From: Polyodon spathula
Taxonomy: Eukaryota > Chordata > Actinopteri > Acipenseriformes > Polyodontidae
Direction of reading: 5' to 3'
DNA: 64,000 nt
Assembly: GCF_017654505.1 (NCBI RefSeq)
Contig: NC_054537.1
Span: 71,628,618 to 71,692,617 of the forward strand
Shown here: piece by piece, positions 38,377-53,922 of the stretch
Layout: the number at the start of each line of letters is the position of its first letter
How positions within the stretch are numbered: the stretch's first letter is position 1
Translations under genes and position numbers: made by a program
The notes under the pieces: model-generated
Told to the model about the DNA's origin: nothing
What the model saw: the letters and a program-made list of their open reading frames with translations, nothing else
Databases searched by the model: none

Positions 38377-39369
38377 GGGGCTGACGTAAGGATACATGCA
38401 AGGTGATTTATGGCTGCAAAATACCCATATTGCAGCCAAAGTCATGGTTTTGCACGTGCAAAAAAAACTTGTTTAGCGGCCGTAAATTTGGAATACTATG
38501 TGGAAACAAACATTATAATGAGAGGTAAGGATTTTTTCTTGCACTTGGGCAATTGCTGACCCTCCAAAAACTTTGCAACTCCTCTTACAAGGTGCAAACC
38601 AGCGTAGAAGCAAGTGATTAAGAGCTGTGTAAAACCATACACCTTCAGAGACCTGTCATTGGCCTCAGGATGGCTGCTGTGGTAGACTTCCTGATGCGGT
38701 GAAGCTTGAATCTTGTTGAGGACAGCAAAATCTTTGGAAGAGAAAGGCAACATGGAGAAGACCCCGCATATTCGAAACCAGGGTCATTTTATTTGGGATG
38801 CCTGAGGATGCGGCGGTAAGGTGTTATCATCTTACTCCGTAGGTCATCCTAGACCTAATAGCTGAATTTCACCTTTTCATCACCTGGTTGACTGTCTTCC
38901 TGTTAACACAGACAGCATTGACTTTCTCCACTATAGAGGACCATATGGCCTCCTTGGTAGCACAACTGATGTTGGCTGAAGCTTTTCCAAATAACTAAAT
39001 TTCATGCTGAGTTACCTCAGCCATAAGGACACTCAGCACCTCGTCAGAAAACTTTTCTTTTGTTTTTCATGTGCCATATTTTTCTGTTTTGTTAATTTTC
39101 ATCCTCAACAAATCTCATACAGCACTTACTGTTGTCTGTACTCCTAACTCAACTCACCTCTGGGCTGTAAGAGTGGCCACTAAATAGCCCGAAGCACAGG
39201 CAGCGCTCATTGTGACCCTCATTATCGTGATTGCAGCTCATTATTTGTGAGTAATTTGTGGGTGGCTAAGCTTACATAGGCTGCAGTGCAAAATAATTAC
39301 CTGGCCACAAGAAAATTTGGATTGTGCAGCTGCAATTGTTTGCACTATGCCTATCCTTACACCAGCCCC
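38377..39369 (-). mobile_element. PIF/Harbinger element, Myb-like gene only
   Basis: A 993-bp element flanked by TTA on both sides (38374-38376 and 39370-39372). The ends GGGGCTGACGTAAGGATA and, inverted, GGGGCTGGTGTAAGGATA match at 16 of 18 bases. Autonomous Harbingers carry a DDE transposase and a Myb/SANT-like DNA-binding protein. Here only the second is visible (38640-39065), so this is a deletion derivative. Confidence 0.85.
38640..39065 (-). pseudogene. Harbinger Myb/SANT-like DNA-binding protein, broken
   Basis: On the minus strand: KEKFSDEVLSVLMAEVTQHE, a TAG, then LFGKASANISCATKEAIWSS, then IVEKVNAVCVNRKTVNQVMK, R, a TGA where Trp is expected, and NSAIRSR. This is the trihelix Myb/SANT-like fold seen in NAIF1 and in Harbinger accessory proteins, which bring the transposase to DNA and the nucleus. 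The first helices (FSDEV..L...V), the LFG turn and the basic third helix are all recognisable. Beyond NSAIRSR the sequence degrades. Confidence 0.72.
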
Positions 39370-39962
39370 TTAGACCATAATCATTGTGCATATAACATTA
39401 TAACTGTGCTTCTAAAATGTTTAGTGTTCTGTGCATAAGAAATGTGTTTTATTTTGATTGTTTTCCTTTGAGTAAATTAAAACACCCTCATGCCTAGACA
39501 CAAAATGCTTTTAGATTTTAAGATTTGTGACATAACAGTTGGCAAAGAAGTACATTGTGACATGCGTTCTTGGCAGGACAGGGATTGAGTCATTTCCAGC
39601 TTTGGACAGCTCAGTATGTTAGGTTTCAATAAGCTTTTACTGCTAGCAGTGCCCATCTTTCCAGCAGGAGAGCTAAGGGACAGAATGATTAACTGGGGTC
39701 CCCATTGTGATTTCCTTTCTAGCCCAGTAGGATATCTTCCAAACTGAACTGGAAGCCAGCTTGTCCCACAGTCCTTATTTTAGATTTATGTACAGCCTGA
39801 ATGATCAAATCCCACATCCATGGGGAGTATAATCATTCCACACAATGACATTTTAATCCAGTCTTAAACTTCAAAGATTGAAAAGAAAATTCAGTTCTCA
39901 ACCATATGTTTCTGGAATAAAGAAAACCCCATAAACACAGCCCATGCTAGCACTAAATGTAC

Positions 39963-39964
<2 letters not shown>

Positions 39965-40038
<74 letters not shown>
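39965..40038. repeat. (CA)n(TA)n microsatellite
   Basis: About 33 CA units followed by four TA units. Confidence 0.95.
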
Positions 40039-40059
40039 GATAAGAAATAGATGTCTACA

Positions 40060-40917
<858 letters not shown>

Positions 40918-40954
40918 TAAAGAAAGACATTTTTTGCAGGCAAGTGTTCTATTT

Positions 40955-41335
40955 TAAAACTGAAATAAATAATTTAATATAAATTATATAAATGGCACAA
41001 TAAGTGCATTCCCTATTATATTTCCATGTTGACAAAACAAGTTAATTATCAATAAACTTGGATATCCTGTAATATATAATAAACTCCCTGGGGTCTTCAA
41101 AAAAGGTTTTTAATTTTTTTTGTTTGATGCGACTAGTCCATTTTAAAATATGAATAAATTGTTTAATACAAATGACACAGACATCAAAATAAATATGTTC
41201 CCTACTTTTTCAAATTTCCATGTTGACAAAACAAGTTCATTGTCATTAAACGGACATCCTGTAATACACATATATGTGTGGATAAAAGTGCCTGGGTTCT
41301 GGAAAAATCTACAAAAAAACATTGGGACTCTTGAA
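40955..41335. repeat. Degenerate tandem duplication, about 190-bp unit
   Basis: Two units share ATTTTAAAA, TTTCCATGTTGACAAAACAA, CATCCTGTAATA and a trailing TTCT.GAAAAA motif. Unit 1 runs about 40955-41130 and unit 2 about 41140-41335. Function unknown. Confidence 0.7.
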
Positions 41336-41344
41336 AGGTAATCA

Positions 41345-44300
41345 CTTTTTCTTCTACATTTCATCTAAGAGTGTTGAGAACTACAAACTAAAAGTGAAAT
41401 GGTGCTTTTGGGTGATTTACTTTGGGTGCGCCAATACCCTGAAAACACTTAAACTATCTTGAGCTGGATTAATTAAAAAGCTTTTGAGTACGGTTCTCGA
41501 GATCGGTTATGTAGTGTGGACAGGGCCTAAAAGTAACGTTATATTGCTGGTACAAGCCAGCAACAACTACATCTTCAGTGGGTCTCCGTAGGATGAGGGG
41601 AGGCGGCCTGAGAATGTTTTGCTTTGAGACAGTCAAAGTGGAGAAACAGAAAATAATTATTTTGAAGGCACTCCGGTACCCATACGTTGTCTAAATATAA
41701 ATGTGTTTTTTTTTTGTTTTTTTTTAAGGGATTGCAAGTGTACGGTTTATTTTTATTTTTTTTCTTTTAAGAAACTTTAACCTTCCAGCTGCATCCGGTG
41801 ATTTCGACGTGCTGTACAGGCTAGTCACAATTTGTGCAGTAGGCTACTCACTGTTATCTTTTCATTACAAAAATGCTAATGTTTTCAGGGACAAAATAAT
41901 TCTGTGTAATTCATGTGTTAAAAGAGCATAACTGTCTCTTGTCCGTTATGGCAGTTCAACGTCATAATGGAAAAAAATACAGTACATCATGGAGTTTTAT
42001 ACAGCACTGTTTATTCCTACAATGCATCTTGCGTTGAGAAAGAAACACGTTTGGAATTGGAATAAAGGAAATGATTATGTAATACATTTCACGTGCAGTC
42101 ATCTTTTGGTAAGTTGCATTTTCAGAATCATATCATTATGTACAGTATTACTACACCGTATGTTAAAATATTGCCCTCATAATCCACAAAACCAATGAAA
42201 TACATCCTATGTAGCCTATATTTGACATTTTATAAGTGTTCTGTGGAACACGGGCACTCGTTCGTTCTAGAAAAAATGAAATACAGTACCTGAAAGCAGA
42301 TCTATGGTTTCCCACACATCACAAGGTGGTCTGCTCTATTTATATTGTGATTCAGACACACACCCGCCTGGTTTCAATAAGCGGTAAACTTAACACACGC
42401 TGAGACACTTAGGAAAGTTAGCAACTGTAAGTAAATATGTTTTTTATATCAAGTCCCTCCCTCACGGTTTTAGGGAAGATAATTTGAATATATTTCCATC
42501 CATTACCACTATTAGTTGTATGTAAATGACTTGCACACAGTATCTTTTTCCAAGTGATTCAAAGTCATTTCCCGCTGGTTAGGGAATATAGCAGGTGTAC
42601 AAAACACGCAGTAACAGACTTACTGCATGGTAAACCGTTTAGTGCATGAGGCCCATAGTTTCAAATATCTGGAGAATAGCTTAACAAATTGTGATTAAAC
42701 ATTTAATTTCAAATTCTTATCCTATACTATTCTATATATAATGTTGATATATGTCATGGCCATCAACTCTTTTTATCATACCGATAGCTCTAATTTTGAA
42801 TGTACAGAGTGGCAGGGGTGTATGTTACTGACATACTTGTTGATTGAGGCAGTACTAATGTTTTCAGTTTATTATTATGGAAACATAAATATCATAACAA
42901 TAGATAACAGAACTAGATGTATGGACCACTATTTTCTATTTAAATAGTTTCCTTGACTAATTTGCCATGGGAGCCTCCTACATCACCATGCTTGGCATTG
43001 GTTCCGCTCAGATTTTGATGCTTCCTGACAGAAACACTCACAAATCCAGTACTTTTAATCCAGATTGAGGAAAAATGGATACAGGTCATGTTTTTTTGCG
43101 TGTTTATTTAATTACAGGGAGAAATCATCTCCATAATAGCTGTAGGGTTATTCGCAATGGGACTCTGAAAGCTTTTTAACTTTCCAAATTGTACCAATTA
43201 CTAATTACAGAGTCGCGTTTGAAAGCCTGAGTTGGCTCCACTGTTAAGTTAAGGATATTTCTCTTATTGCGTGTTCTTATTTTGTTCCACTGTATGGAGG
43301 TGACACTGCTGTCCTGGAACCCAATGGCTTGGACTAATTGAACCAAGAGTTGCCATCTAGAGCTGGCTGTAAAACATCTTGATTCACAGAGTGTCATTAC
43401 AATGAAATACAGAACAATATAACACATTAAAACAGATCATGCATCATGAAACAGTGAAGGATCACGCAGGTCTCCAATGTAATCTGCCTTTCTTTTAAAA
43501 AACAAAGCTTGCATAGGCTGTAATTCTTCATAGTATTATGCACTTGGGAAATAATGGCAGATTTTATTACAACCCATGTAATATTTTTTTTTTCTACTTG
43601 TAGGGCCATAAAGAATGTTATACTGCACCCGGCTCTTTCTGTTTTTAAATTAAGAACTTAGATCATGCTGTAGCTAGAAAATCTGTTGATTGTATTTGTT
43701 TCAATGTTGCATCCCTCTCTTCATTAGTGACAGATCAACATAATGATGGTTTTGTAATGTATCCCTGGCAAGGAAATTCCTAATAAATAACCATGGTAGT
43801 GTTTTCATAATGATATTGCTTATCATAGAGGGGAGATGTCTGGTTCTTAAATTCTATTTATATTTCTCATCTCATTCAGTAGTGTTTTTCAATTAGCTTA
43901 TATAGCTGCTAGTACCTATTCCTTCTACAGCATTGTAGAATGTATCTATTTCGTGATTCTGCAGCGTTGCCTCTGAGCCCTCAATTGCAAACTTTCCTAT
44001 AGACTGAGTCAACATTTTTTCAGGAATCTCTCTTCATAAATGAGAATCAATGGCAATGCAGTGGCAACACAAAGTGTTCTGTTCTTTACACAAGGGCAAT
44101 GGTAGCACAAAAATTACATCTAGAATGGTTTCACTTACCAATGGTATCCTAGGGAACCCATAGACACTAGTTATCCATTGCAATACTATAACATATCTGT
44201 ATTTTATATACTATTATAAAGAAGGTTGTTTTCCTACAAGCCCATATTAAAGTATACATTGTGACAGATTGTTTATATATTTTTTGTTTCCTGAGTTCAG

Positions 44301-46485
44301 ATGTTCTGTAGGGAATAGCAGCTGCATTCCTGTCTAATCAATAAAGTGACAGACAGGCAATGATGAAGTTTGTGCACCTATAGTTAAAGTACCTTAAGGG
44401 AACTAACAATGTCTGCTTCATGATGAATATGATGAGTTCACAATAGGGTAGAGGATTAATAATTTGAAAACAAATGGTATTCCAGCAAGTCTTATTTTGA
44501 TTCACTTAATTCTATCAGCCATTCCTTAATCAGGTAGGGAACATAGGGCCCAATATTGTTATTTATTTTATGATTGCAGGCAAAGGAAAATAAACATCTT
44601 TATGCCTAATTATGATGTTATAATAAAATAATTCCATTTACCTTAAGAGACATCATAATTGATTAGTAGGCCTACTTCATTTAGGAAACTTAATTCAGAT
44701 TAGGCCTTCATTTTTTTTTTTTTTTAAATACAGTTTTATCTTCCATATAAACATGATTGTTATTTAGTTTCAACGCTAGTATAGAATCCTAGGCATAAGG
44801 TACTTCAAGGCCATACAGGTGTATTCACCTTGTCTAAGCCTAAATTACTACACACATGTTCAATCTAATGACCTCATTTATCATAGTTAAATAAGGAGAC
44901 ACACAACACACACAATAAAACACAGATAAGTAAACTCCCTGTGGCTGGCATGTATAGGCAATGTGTTGCAAATTTAGGGCTCTAGGAGATTCCTCATCTG
45001 CGTGTTCAATCTGCCTAGCCACAGTTTCCCTCAGAACTGCTACCCTATCGGCTTCTTTCATTGAGTAGATTCCTTACTACTTGCAGAAACAGGTATTAAA
45101 TCCTAAAAGACTAGCGTCTGCTGTCAACAAGGCCAGAGCCCAGAATTCTCCCAGGGACAAGGTTCCAAGTACAAAGAGCTGGCTTCAAAGGCTGCTGTGA
45201 GGCAAAGCTGTGGTTGACTTTTTTTGCCTTCTTTCTTCTTGTGGTAAGCTTTTCCTGCAAACAGAACCCTGCATGTTGGGTTATTCAAAATGATTCATCA
45301 CAAAAATGAAAAAGAATGCCAAATTAGTAGAGAATATTGTGGTTTTTGAGCCCTCCACTGAACTTTTTGTTTTCCCCATCAGGTCTGGTCCTTTTTACAG
45401 CCTGTAGTTCAACCCCCACTAGTCCCTCATACTGTGCAGACTGCATGATTCAGATATGTACTGCAGTGCAACGACTGAACATTCAACCAAATTCACTGGA
45501 AAATAGTAATATACTAAAATTGCAAACCGTTAATGAATATTTAAATATTCAATGGTAATGTTTAATTTTGTAGTCTTTGTTTTCATATTTTAAGTAGCTA
45601 TTGCTCATGTGATCAATAGAGGGTTTTAAGCCTGTGAATGCTTCCCTTCACCCAGGAAATTATACAGTGTGTGTCAGGGTATCTCTTGTATATGAATTTT
45701 AAATAAGTGCAGTAACAGGACATACATACTGTATATACATCTTTGTACAGTACATCCTGAGACATGGATATAACAATATATGTAAAAAATAACTATATTA
45801 AAAACTGTATATAACTGCCTGGTGTATACTGTAAGTCCTAGCTCTCACATCTTAGAATGAGGCTTCTTGTTGGTGAACAATTTTGTCTAAAATATGATGC
45901 CCTCAATGATATGATGGCAGTAAGGAATTTGATTGTTTGGTAATTGTTGCCCAGTTATATAAAGCGTTAGCAGAAAATGTATAGGCTTCCTTATGGTAAA
46001 AAAAGGACTTAATGTCATATTAGAAAATGGATCTGAAATTTCCTTTAACCTGATTGGTCAATACAAAGTCCTCAATCTGTTCAAAATCAATCCACCAGAA
46101 AATATGTAAATACAGTATCCATGTATTTTACCTTTCCTCTGCTTGATGACAGAAAATCTCAGTTCTAGTACAGTTGGCAACACTTTATCAGGACACCTCA
46201 GGAGAACAGCGCAAACAAGAGGCTGCCCCAGTTAAACTAAAGGCATTTGAGAGGATCTTAGTCACACTTACATTCATAATTTACAACATGCTCAAAAGAG
46301 AAATCTTTTTACTGTATTTTTGAAAAAATTATAAATTAATAGAAAAAGAATGAAATCATATCACATTATGAATAACTGTTAAATACATAATTTAAAATAC
46401 AAGTCAATTGTTGTTTATTCTTAAACAAAATTAATCAAAGTTTTATATTTCTAAATGACACAAAAATAATTAAATCACATCTTAT
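41345..46485. other. Unassigned AT-rich sequence
   Basis: No gene supported. The 73-codon antisense ORF at 44840-45061 begins with a charged stretch (MKEADRVAVLRETVARQIEH) but has no clear splice sites, family or neighbours. Everything else is short or low-complexity. Confidence 0.35.
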
Positions 46486-46595
46486 CACAAGGTGAGACAC
46501 CTGCGATGTTGACACGCCAACTTTCTTTGCCACAGCAGCTTGAGAAATCACAGCAGACTCCATCTCCTTCAAGAGTTCAACGTGGTTTACGCAAT
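46486..46595 (-). pseudogene. Pogo/Tigger transposase helix-turn-helix fragment
   Basis: The minus strand has about 40 open codons reading VELLKEMESAVISQAAVAKK then VGVSTSQVSHLV. This is the CENP-B-type N-terminal DNA-binding helix-turn-helix of Tigger/pogo transposases. No CENP-B middle or DDE domain follows, so it is an isolated fragment. TCCCAATTAA-type repeats at 46700-46790 may be the decayed end of the same element. Confidence 0.6.
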
Positions 46596-46599
46596 TTAC

Positions 46600-49374
46600 A
46601 CAAGTCACAGTGTAATCACATATTCACGTAATCACTGCACTGCTCTACATGAACCTGTCTTGCTCTGAAAAGCGATCTCCGTTTATCATTTGAAAATACT
46701 GTATCCCAATTAAATAAAGTGCCGTCCCAATAGTACTGAAAAGAATCGCCTCCCACAGTTCTGTCCCATTTAAGTAGAAATCCTGATTATCAGTATCCAG
46801 ATTAGGCAGGGTTTTTTATATTATTTTTTTAAATTTTGCTAATAAATATTAGACCGTAAAGGTAACTTAAATACTGGAACATACACAAATAAACGAACCT
46901 GCACTCAAATACAACGTTACCAGTACTTTTATTATTTTACATGTTTTACAAACAGTTCACAAACCGTGCCCGCTTTTGTGTATGAGGTGCCTGATATTTG
47001 GGTTATGTATGTCAGGTGACCTAAGGTACTATATGTGAGGATGTTGATAGGTATAAGTATCTGTTATGTTCATTTTTGTTTTTTTGCACGGTATCTTTAA
47101 TACATGGTATAATTGTCACAAGTATTTGTGAATCACTTTGTTGAGCAATCTAAAATTATGTCTCTCTGCTCCGCAAAGGGAACATGGTTCTTTTGGCAGA
47201 CAGTGTGTTGGTCTCCTGTTCCTCAGTTCTCCTTACTACATTTGCTTATTAATAAATAAAATAAAAATTCTGTAAAATACATTATTTATTATGTTCATTA
47301 TTTAGTCAGAAATAAACCCATTGAGATCGAGGCCATGTGTACAGGAGTGAACTCGCAACATATGTATGTTATGTTCTTCTTTTGAAAAGACATTTGTTAA
47401 TATATATTGCTGACCCTCTCTAATACCATAGTACTATTTTCTGACGTCTACATTGCATCTTTTAAAAAGGCTGTCAAAATACACATGGCCAATTGTTTGC
47501 ATTACCTTTGAGTTAAGAATTGGGACTGTGTACACTTTGAGTTCAGACGCTCTTCGGTGAGAAGAGGTGGTTTCAGATATGTAATGTAATGTTTATGGAT
47601 ATTCAGATATACAGGCTGAAAGACCTATGGATGGTTCCCACAGAACACCAAAAAGTAATATTTTATTTAGAAAATGAACACAATTGTGGGACACTGCTTT
47701 AAGTCTTGTTTGCCCCAGGGTTGAAAGTACCATTCTCGCCTTCAGTTTTAATAATGCCATAAAGGTTAACAAGTTTCATGTTAGTCAGCGCCTGCATTGT
47801 CTGAAAGGTAAAATGAGAGAAGTGGTGTGAATTCCTCATGTCATCATTGGTTTAAGATCCCAGAAGTGACCCCCTTTTGTGAATTGTTTTCGAGCAAGAC
47901 CACAGAATGTTTTGGGCTTCCTCAGCTGTGAAGAGGTTGTGAGGTTCCACTGTGTTTTTTTTTTTTTTTTTTTTGGCAACTCAGCCCTTCTGTTTTATTT
48001 TTTCTAGGCCTGTGTTGTGAGGCACTGGTGCATTCAGTTAGGCCTGGGTCTCATTTCCTTCCAGTCTGCCCTCCTTTTAACTGGGTACTTGTGATATTTA
48101 TGGTGGTGGGAAAGTAGCCTTTTTGAAGGAAGGGTGAAAATTAGCTTGACTCCCTGAATGAGCTGTGTATCTCACGTGGGTATGCGTTTGAGTGAAAGTC
48201 TGAGTGTGTATGTGTGCCTGCATCTGTGATTGAGTGTGTGTGTGTGTGTGTCTGAGAGAGTTCAGAGAGTTTTTTTTTTTTTTAAATACCCTGCTAAAAG
48301 GGGATAAAAGAAGCAATAACATATGATAAAAAGAACATAAACATAATCTTTACCAGTTGCCATAACTGCTGAATCTGCTATTAAGGCAGCACTATTACTT
48401 CATGATAGTTAGTTTAACATCAACAGTGGTTTATCATTCCTTTCCCTTCAAAAGACTTGCCGGCAGTTAAGAGACAGTGCTCTGGTTAGTGCAACCCATA
48501 ATGCAACACCAAGCTGAAAGGCTGTCATAAAATTACTTCAGAGTAAAAAAAAACTTTACATCTCCTGCTAAACCCACATTTGATTAGTTATCCATTGCTT
48601 GGGGGTTATGTTAAATGTTATTTTTAAAGGTGTAGTTCTCTAAAAGTTTTTACATATTTTAAAATGATGGTATAAGCCAAAGTTAAAAAGAGGAGAAAGA
48701 ATAACAATTTGGAAAAAGAGCAGTATCTATTTTATTTTAGTTTTACTTCCTGTGCAATGACAGGTCATTGCCTGCCTCTTAGTTCTACAGGTACTGTATA
48801 GGCAGTAGCATGGCCCACAGATTGACACTGTGGCAAGCAGGTTTCAAGGAGAGACATGGGAGGGGGAACATGTGCCTTCAAGTTGAGACTGGCTATGGCT
48901 TGATTATGGATTTTTTAATTTTTTTTTTTTTTTTTTTTATTAGCATTATATCCAGATAACACAAAAATATGTTTTACCTTTCCAAAAAACTTGAATGACT
49001 GCCAGACTCTGGGGTGCCTTTTTTAATACCACTATAATACAGTGGAAATACTGTGCAGCTGTGCATAGTTTTGATATTTGTATTCACATGTCATGGATCA
49101 CGCTGCAGACGTAGCTCATTAAATCATTGTTATTCTGCCTGCCCATGACGGCATTACACCCTATCGATATGCTGAATGTTTATGTTGTCCTACCCCTTGT
49201 GTATTTGTGCCTGTGTCTCTTTGAGGTAGGCGATACAATGACAAAGGGCTTATGAAAGATCTCAAGGCACTTAGAGGACAGCCCCTGCTTGAGAAGTTTC
49301 ACTTTTCTAGAGTGAGGCATATTAAACTACATTGTCATTATTTTAATATACAATTATACCATTTGTGTTATCCT
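46600..49374. other. Unassigned sequence
   Basis: No coding or mobile feature supported. T runs near 47957 and 48272, and a short (TG)n near 48235-48250. Confidence 0.35.
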
Positions 49375-49720
49375 GAACATAAGAAAATTTGAAAAACAAG
49401 AACATTTGAGAATGTACCCGGTGCCTTAGATCTGATTGATCCCAAATGATTTAGCATCAACAAAATGGCTAGGTAACCTCAATGCTCTCTGTGTAAAGAA
49501 GAATCTCCTACCCTATGTTTGTCTCCACTTAATTTCCAACTGTGTCATCTGGTCCTGGTATTTGTACTGCACTTAAAGTATTGGCTAGTGTTAACTTTGT
49601 CAATTCCTTTTTCAGATTTTAAAGACTTCCAATTGTCTTCTTTGTTGTAGGCTAAATTATTAAGTTAAGCTTCATAGCTCATTCCTTTCCTCCCTTAGAT
49701 TAAATGATTTAGTGTACAGC
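49375..49720 (-). repeat. Old CR1-like LINE 3' end
   Basis: Phrases such as CTCTGTGTAAAGAAGAATCT, CCTACCCTATGTTTGTCTCC and TTTTAAAGACTTCCAATTG keep the spacing of the CR1 3' region seen at 30380-30560 in the same orientation (CTCTGTGTAAAAAAGTGCCT). It is much more diverged than that copy. Confidence 0.6.
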
Positions 49721-49814
49721 CATTATGCTACATCCTCACTCAGTCAACCAAAACACGGCTGTGTGTGTTAATGTTTATAAAATACTATGAATTATATATT
49801 ATATAAAGCTATGT

Positions 49815-49832
49815 ATATATATATATATATAT

Positions 49833-49872
<40 letters not shown>

Positions 49873-49890
49873 CATATATATATAATATAT
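49815..49890. repeat. (TA)n microsatellite
   Basis: Interrupted TA run in a wider AT-only stretch. Confidence 0.9.
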
Positions 49891-50316
49891 ATATTTACTT
49901 GATAAGGGTATTTTGCACAAATGCCAGTCATGCCAGTGTTTTGGTGTTGCCTGGTGACCAGTTTTTTTTTTTTTTGCAAACTCTAGATTTCTCTTTCATT
50001 TCCTGGAGATTAGCTTTATGCTAATAATGCCCTCATACACATTCATGTAATGTTTTTATTGCAATGCAAAAACCAACTAGTCTTGGTTGACACCTCTAAC
50101 AGAACAGGTAACTCTAACAGACAGCCCGTGTTTTTTTTTTTTTTTAAATCAAGTCAACAATTATATGGCAACAGCTCCCTCTACATATGGAACTGCATCC
50201 TTCCCCACTCATATTTGATCCTGTTACATGCATCCACATGCGTGCTTTCTTCATCTAGATTGAAGGTTTACAGCAGGTCAACAGGTCAGCATACACCAAG
50301 CAGTGATGCCAATGGA

Positions 50317-50378
<62 letters not shown>

Positions 50379-51208
50379 TATATAGTCAGGTACAAATTTA
50401 ACATTTTGTTCAGTTTTACACTAAAATACAATAATTTGGTGTCTATTTACTCCATTCTTCCATAGTTTTGCCTTTGTGAAGTTGATCAGAAAGAAGATGA
50501 CTGACCACTGTTTACAATGCCCAAAAGTAGTGCCAGCTGTTTATAAGACATTTGCAACCTAACTATAAGGAGTAGAATGATTAGTCATAGACTCTCTTAT
50601 TGTTCAGAAAAGGCAAAACATATTCTGTATATAATTTGCCTTAAATGTCCATTATAGTCTTTTTGCCAACTGTCGTAGTAAGTGAGCATTTGGGGAATCT
50701 GTATTGCTTAATTGTTTTTCACATATCACAGATGTTATTATCACTTTATTACTCAATTTCTAAAAGTTATGAATTGGTCATTTTTGTTGAAATCAAGGTG
50801 TCTTAATGTCTTAGTGTTAATTAATTATTGGTATATTTATTTTAAATTTAGGGATTTTGCAAATTGCCACGTGTATGGGGACCATTTATAAAAGGTTTAC
50901 TTTGTAGTCCATAATAAAAGCACAGATAAGGAAGGTAAATCACAGATATTTGTGGTATGCATGGTAAACCATGAGGAAAAAGCAGGACGAACTGCAAATT
51001 GATACAGTTGTATATGGTTGAAGCTATGTGCTGCTGAAATGTTCCATGCTGCGTTGATTATTAACACTTTTGAACTGTACTGATATTACAGTTAGTCTGT
51101 TTCTTGAGCAGCTCTGGAAATTAGCCTTATGTTGTTGTTATTTCCAGAGCTGACCATTTTTAATATAAATACCCTTGTTCAATGCGTAAATAAAATATTG
51201 TCAATACA
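49891..51208. other. Unassigned sequence
   Basis: No gene supported. The 111-codon ORF at 50050-50385 runs into the ATT repeat and ends in poly-Tyr, so it is an artefact. Confidence 0.4.
50318..50377. repeat. (ATT)n microsatellite
   Basis: About 20 ATT units. Confidence 0.95.
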
Positions 51209-51378
51209 CAGTGCTTCCTCGTTATTTCATTATCTCTTACACAGCAAAAATCATGAAATATTGAAAACAGTGAATTAATGAAGCGTCCTTATACAATAAA
51301 AATATTAGTGCATGTACAATTTACTGAAAAGATAACCTAACCAAATTTATATAATTGTGAAATGTTGAGGGAGCACTG
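51209..51378. mobile_element. Tigger/pogo-like MITE
   Basis: A 170-bp block with ends CAGTGCTTCCTC and, inverted, CAGTGCTCCCTC. TA follows at the right (51379-51380) and lies two bases outside the left end. CAGTG ends and TA targets fit Tigger/pogo. No coding capacity. Confidence 0.6.
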
Positions 51379-51830
51379 TACTTACTTTTCTTCAGCTCTG
51401 ATGTTAACTAGCGTCTACAATTGCTTTGCCTCCAATATGTTTTGAAAATTACTTTTCCTGTTCTCTAAACTTAATGTCAGTAATATACTTTTTTTTTGGT
51501 TAGATTTAATAATAGTAATAAATGTATTATTAATGATAGAAATGACTGGGTGCAACCACATGCAATGGTACTGCCCATCTAGATATCATCAACATTAGCT
51601 TTTTAAGACACTGACTAAATCACCATGCAGAAGAGCATATGAAGTGCTTAAAGATGATTAATCATTAATTAACCAATGAACCAAACTATGTCAAATACAT
51701 CCATGTGAAAAAGGGGTGGTGGGGGCGGGACAGTCTTCTGAATAGGATTTAAACAAGGGACTGTACCATGGGAAATCACCTACAGCTGGCACAGCCCATT
51801 AAGAATGAAGAAATAAATGATTAACTCAAA
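51379..51830. other. Unassigned sequence
   Basis: AT-rich spacer with no recognisable feature. Confidence 0.35.

Positions 51831-53232
<1,402 letters not shown>

Positions 53233-53304
<72 letters not shown>
53233..53304. repeat. (TA)n microsatellite
   Basis: About 36 TA units starting at the right target site of Tc1 element D. Confidence 0.95.
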
Positions 53305-53306
<2 letters not shown>

Positions 53307-53849
53307 TATGCAGTATTCTAAGGGGTTATTAATGATATCAAATAAACCTCATTGAAGAATAGCCATGAGAAAATGAATACCTTATCCAAAATCTTGGTCC
53401 TGTACAAAACTTTACATTTTCACAAAGAACACCGCTAATAAGAGAAGTGGCATAGTAAACACTCCATTTTAATAATTCAAGTTATTAGGTTTGAAATATT
53501 TCTGGTGATGATTAGAATTAGGTGTAGTGAATAATCTGAGATTCATATATCCACATAAACATAAAGAAACATGAACTAATTACACATAATATAAGCATAA
53601 TTTAGTTAAGTTTTTGGTATTACTTGATTCTTGTTGTCACTTCTCTTACAATGGTAATGCTGTTCACATGTAACACAGTCTACTTGTGACTTTCACGAGA
53701 TGCTGTTGCTTTATGTCTACAGCCCAGTCAATTGGTATAATGGCGTGATTATCCCTAATTACGTTTCGTCTCACCATGGTAAAAAAAAAAAAAATCTTTT
53801 CTGAAGCCTATGCTGATAGTCAGAGCCAGAGAGCAGATTGTGAGTTTTT

Positions 53850-53922
<73 letters not shown>

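Noticed and set aside
44840..45061. Charged antisense ORF as a coding exon
   Set aside because: A stop precedes the Met, no convincing splice sites flank it and no family was recognised.
50050..50385. 111-codon ORF
   Set aside because: It ends in a poly-Tyr stretch made by the ATT microsatellite.
53853..53921. CRISPR-like or regulatory array
   Set aside because: It is a dinucleotide microsatellite without spacers; the organism is eukaryotic.
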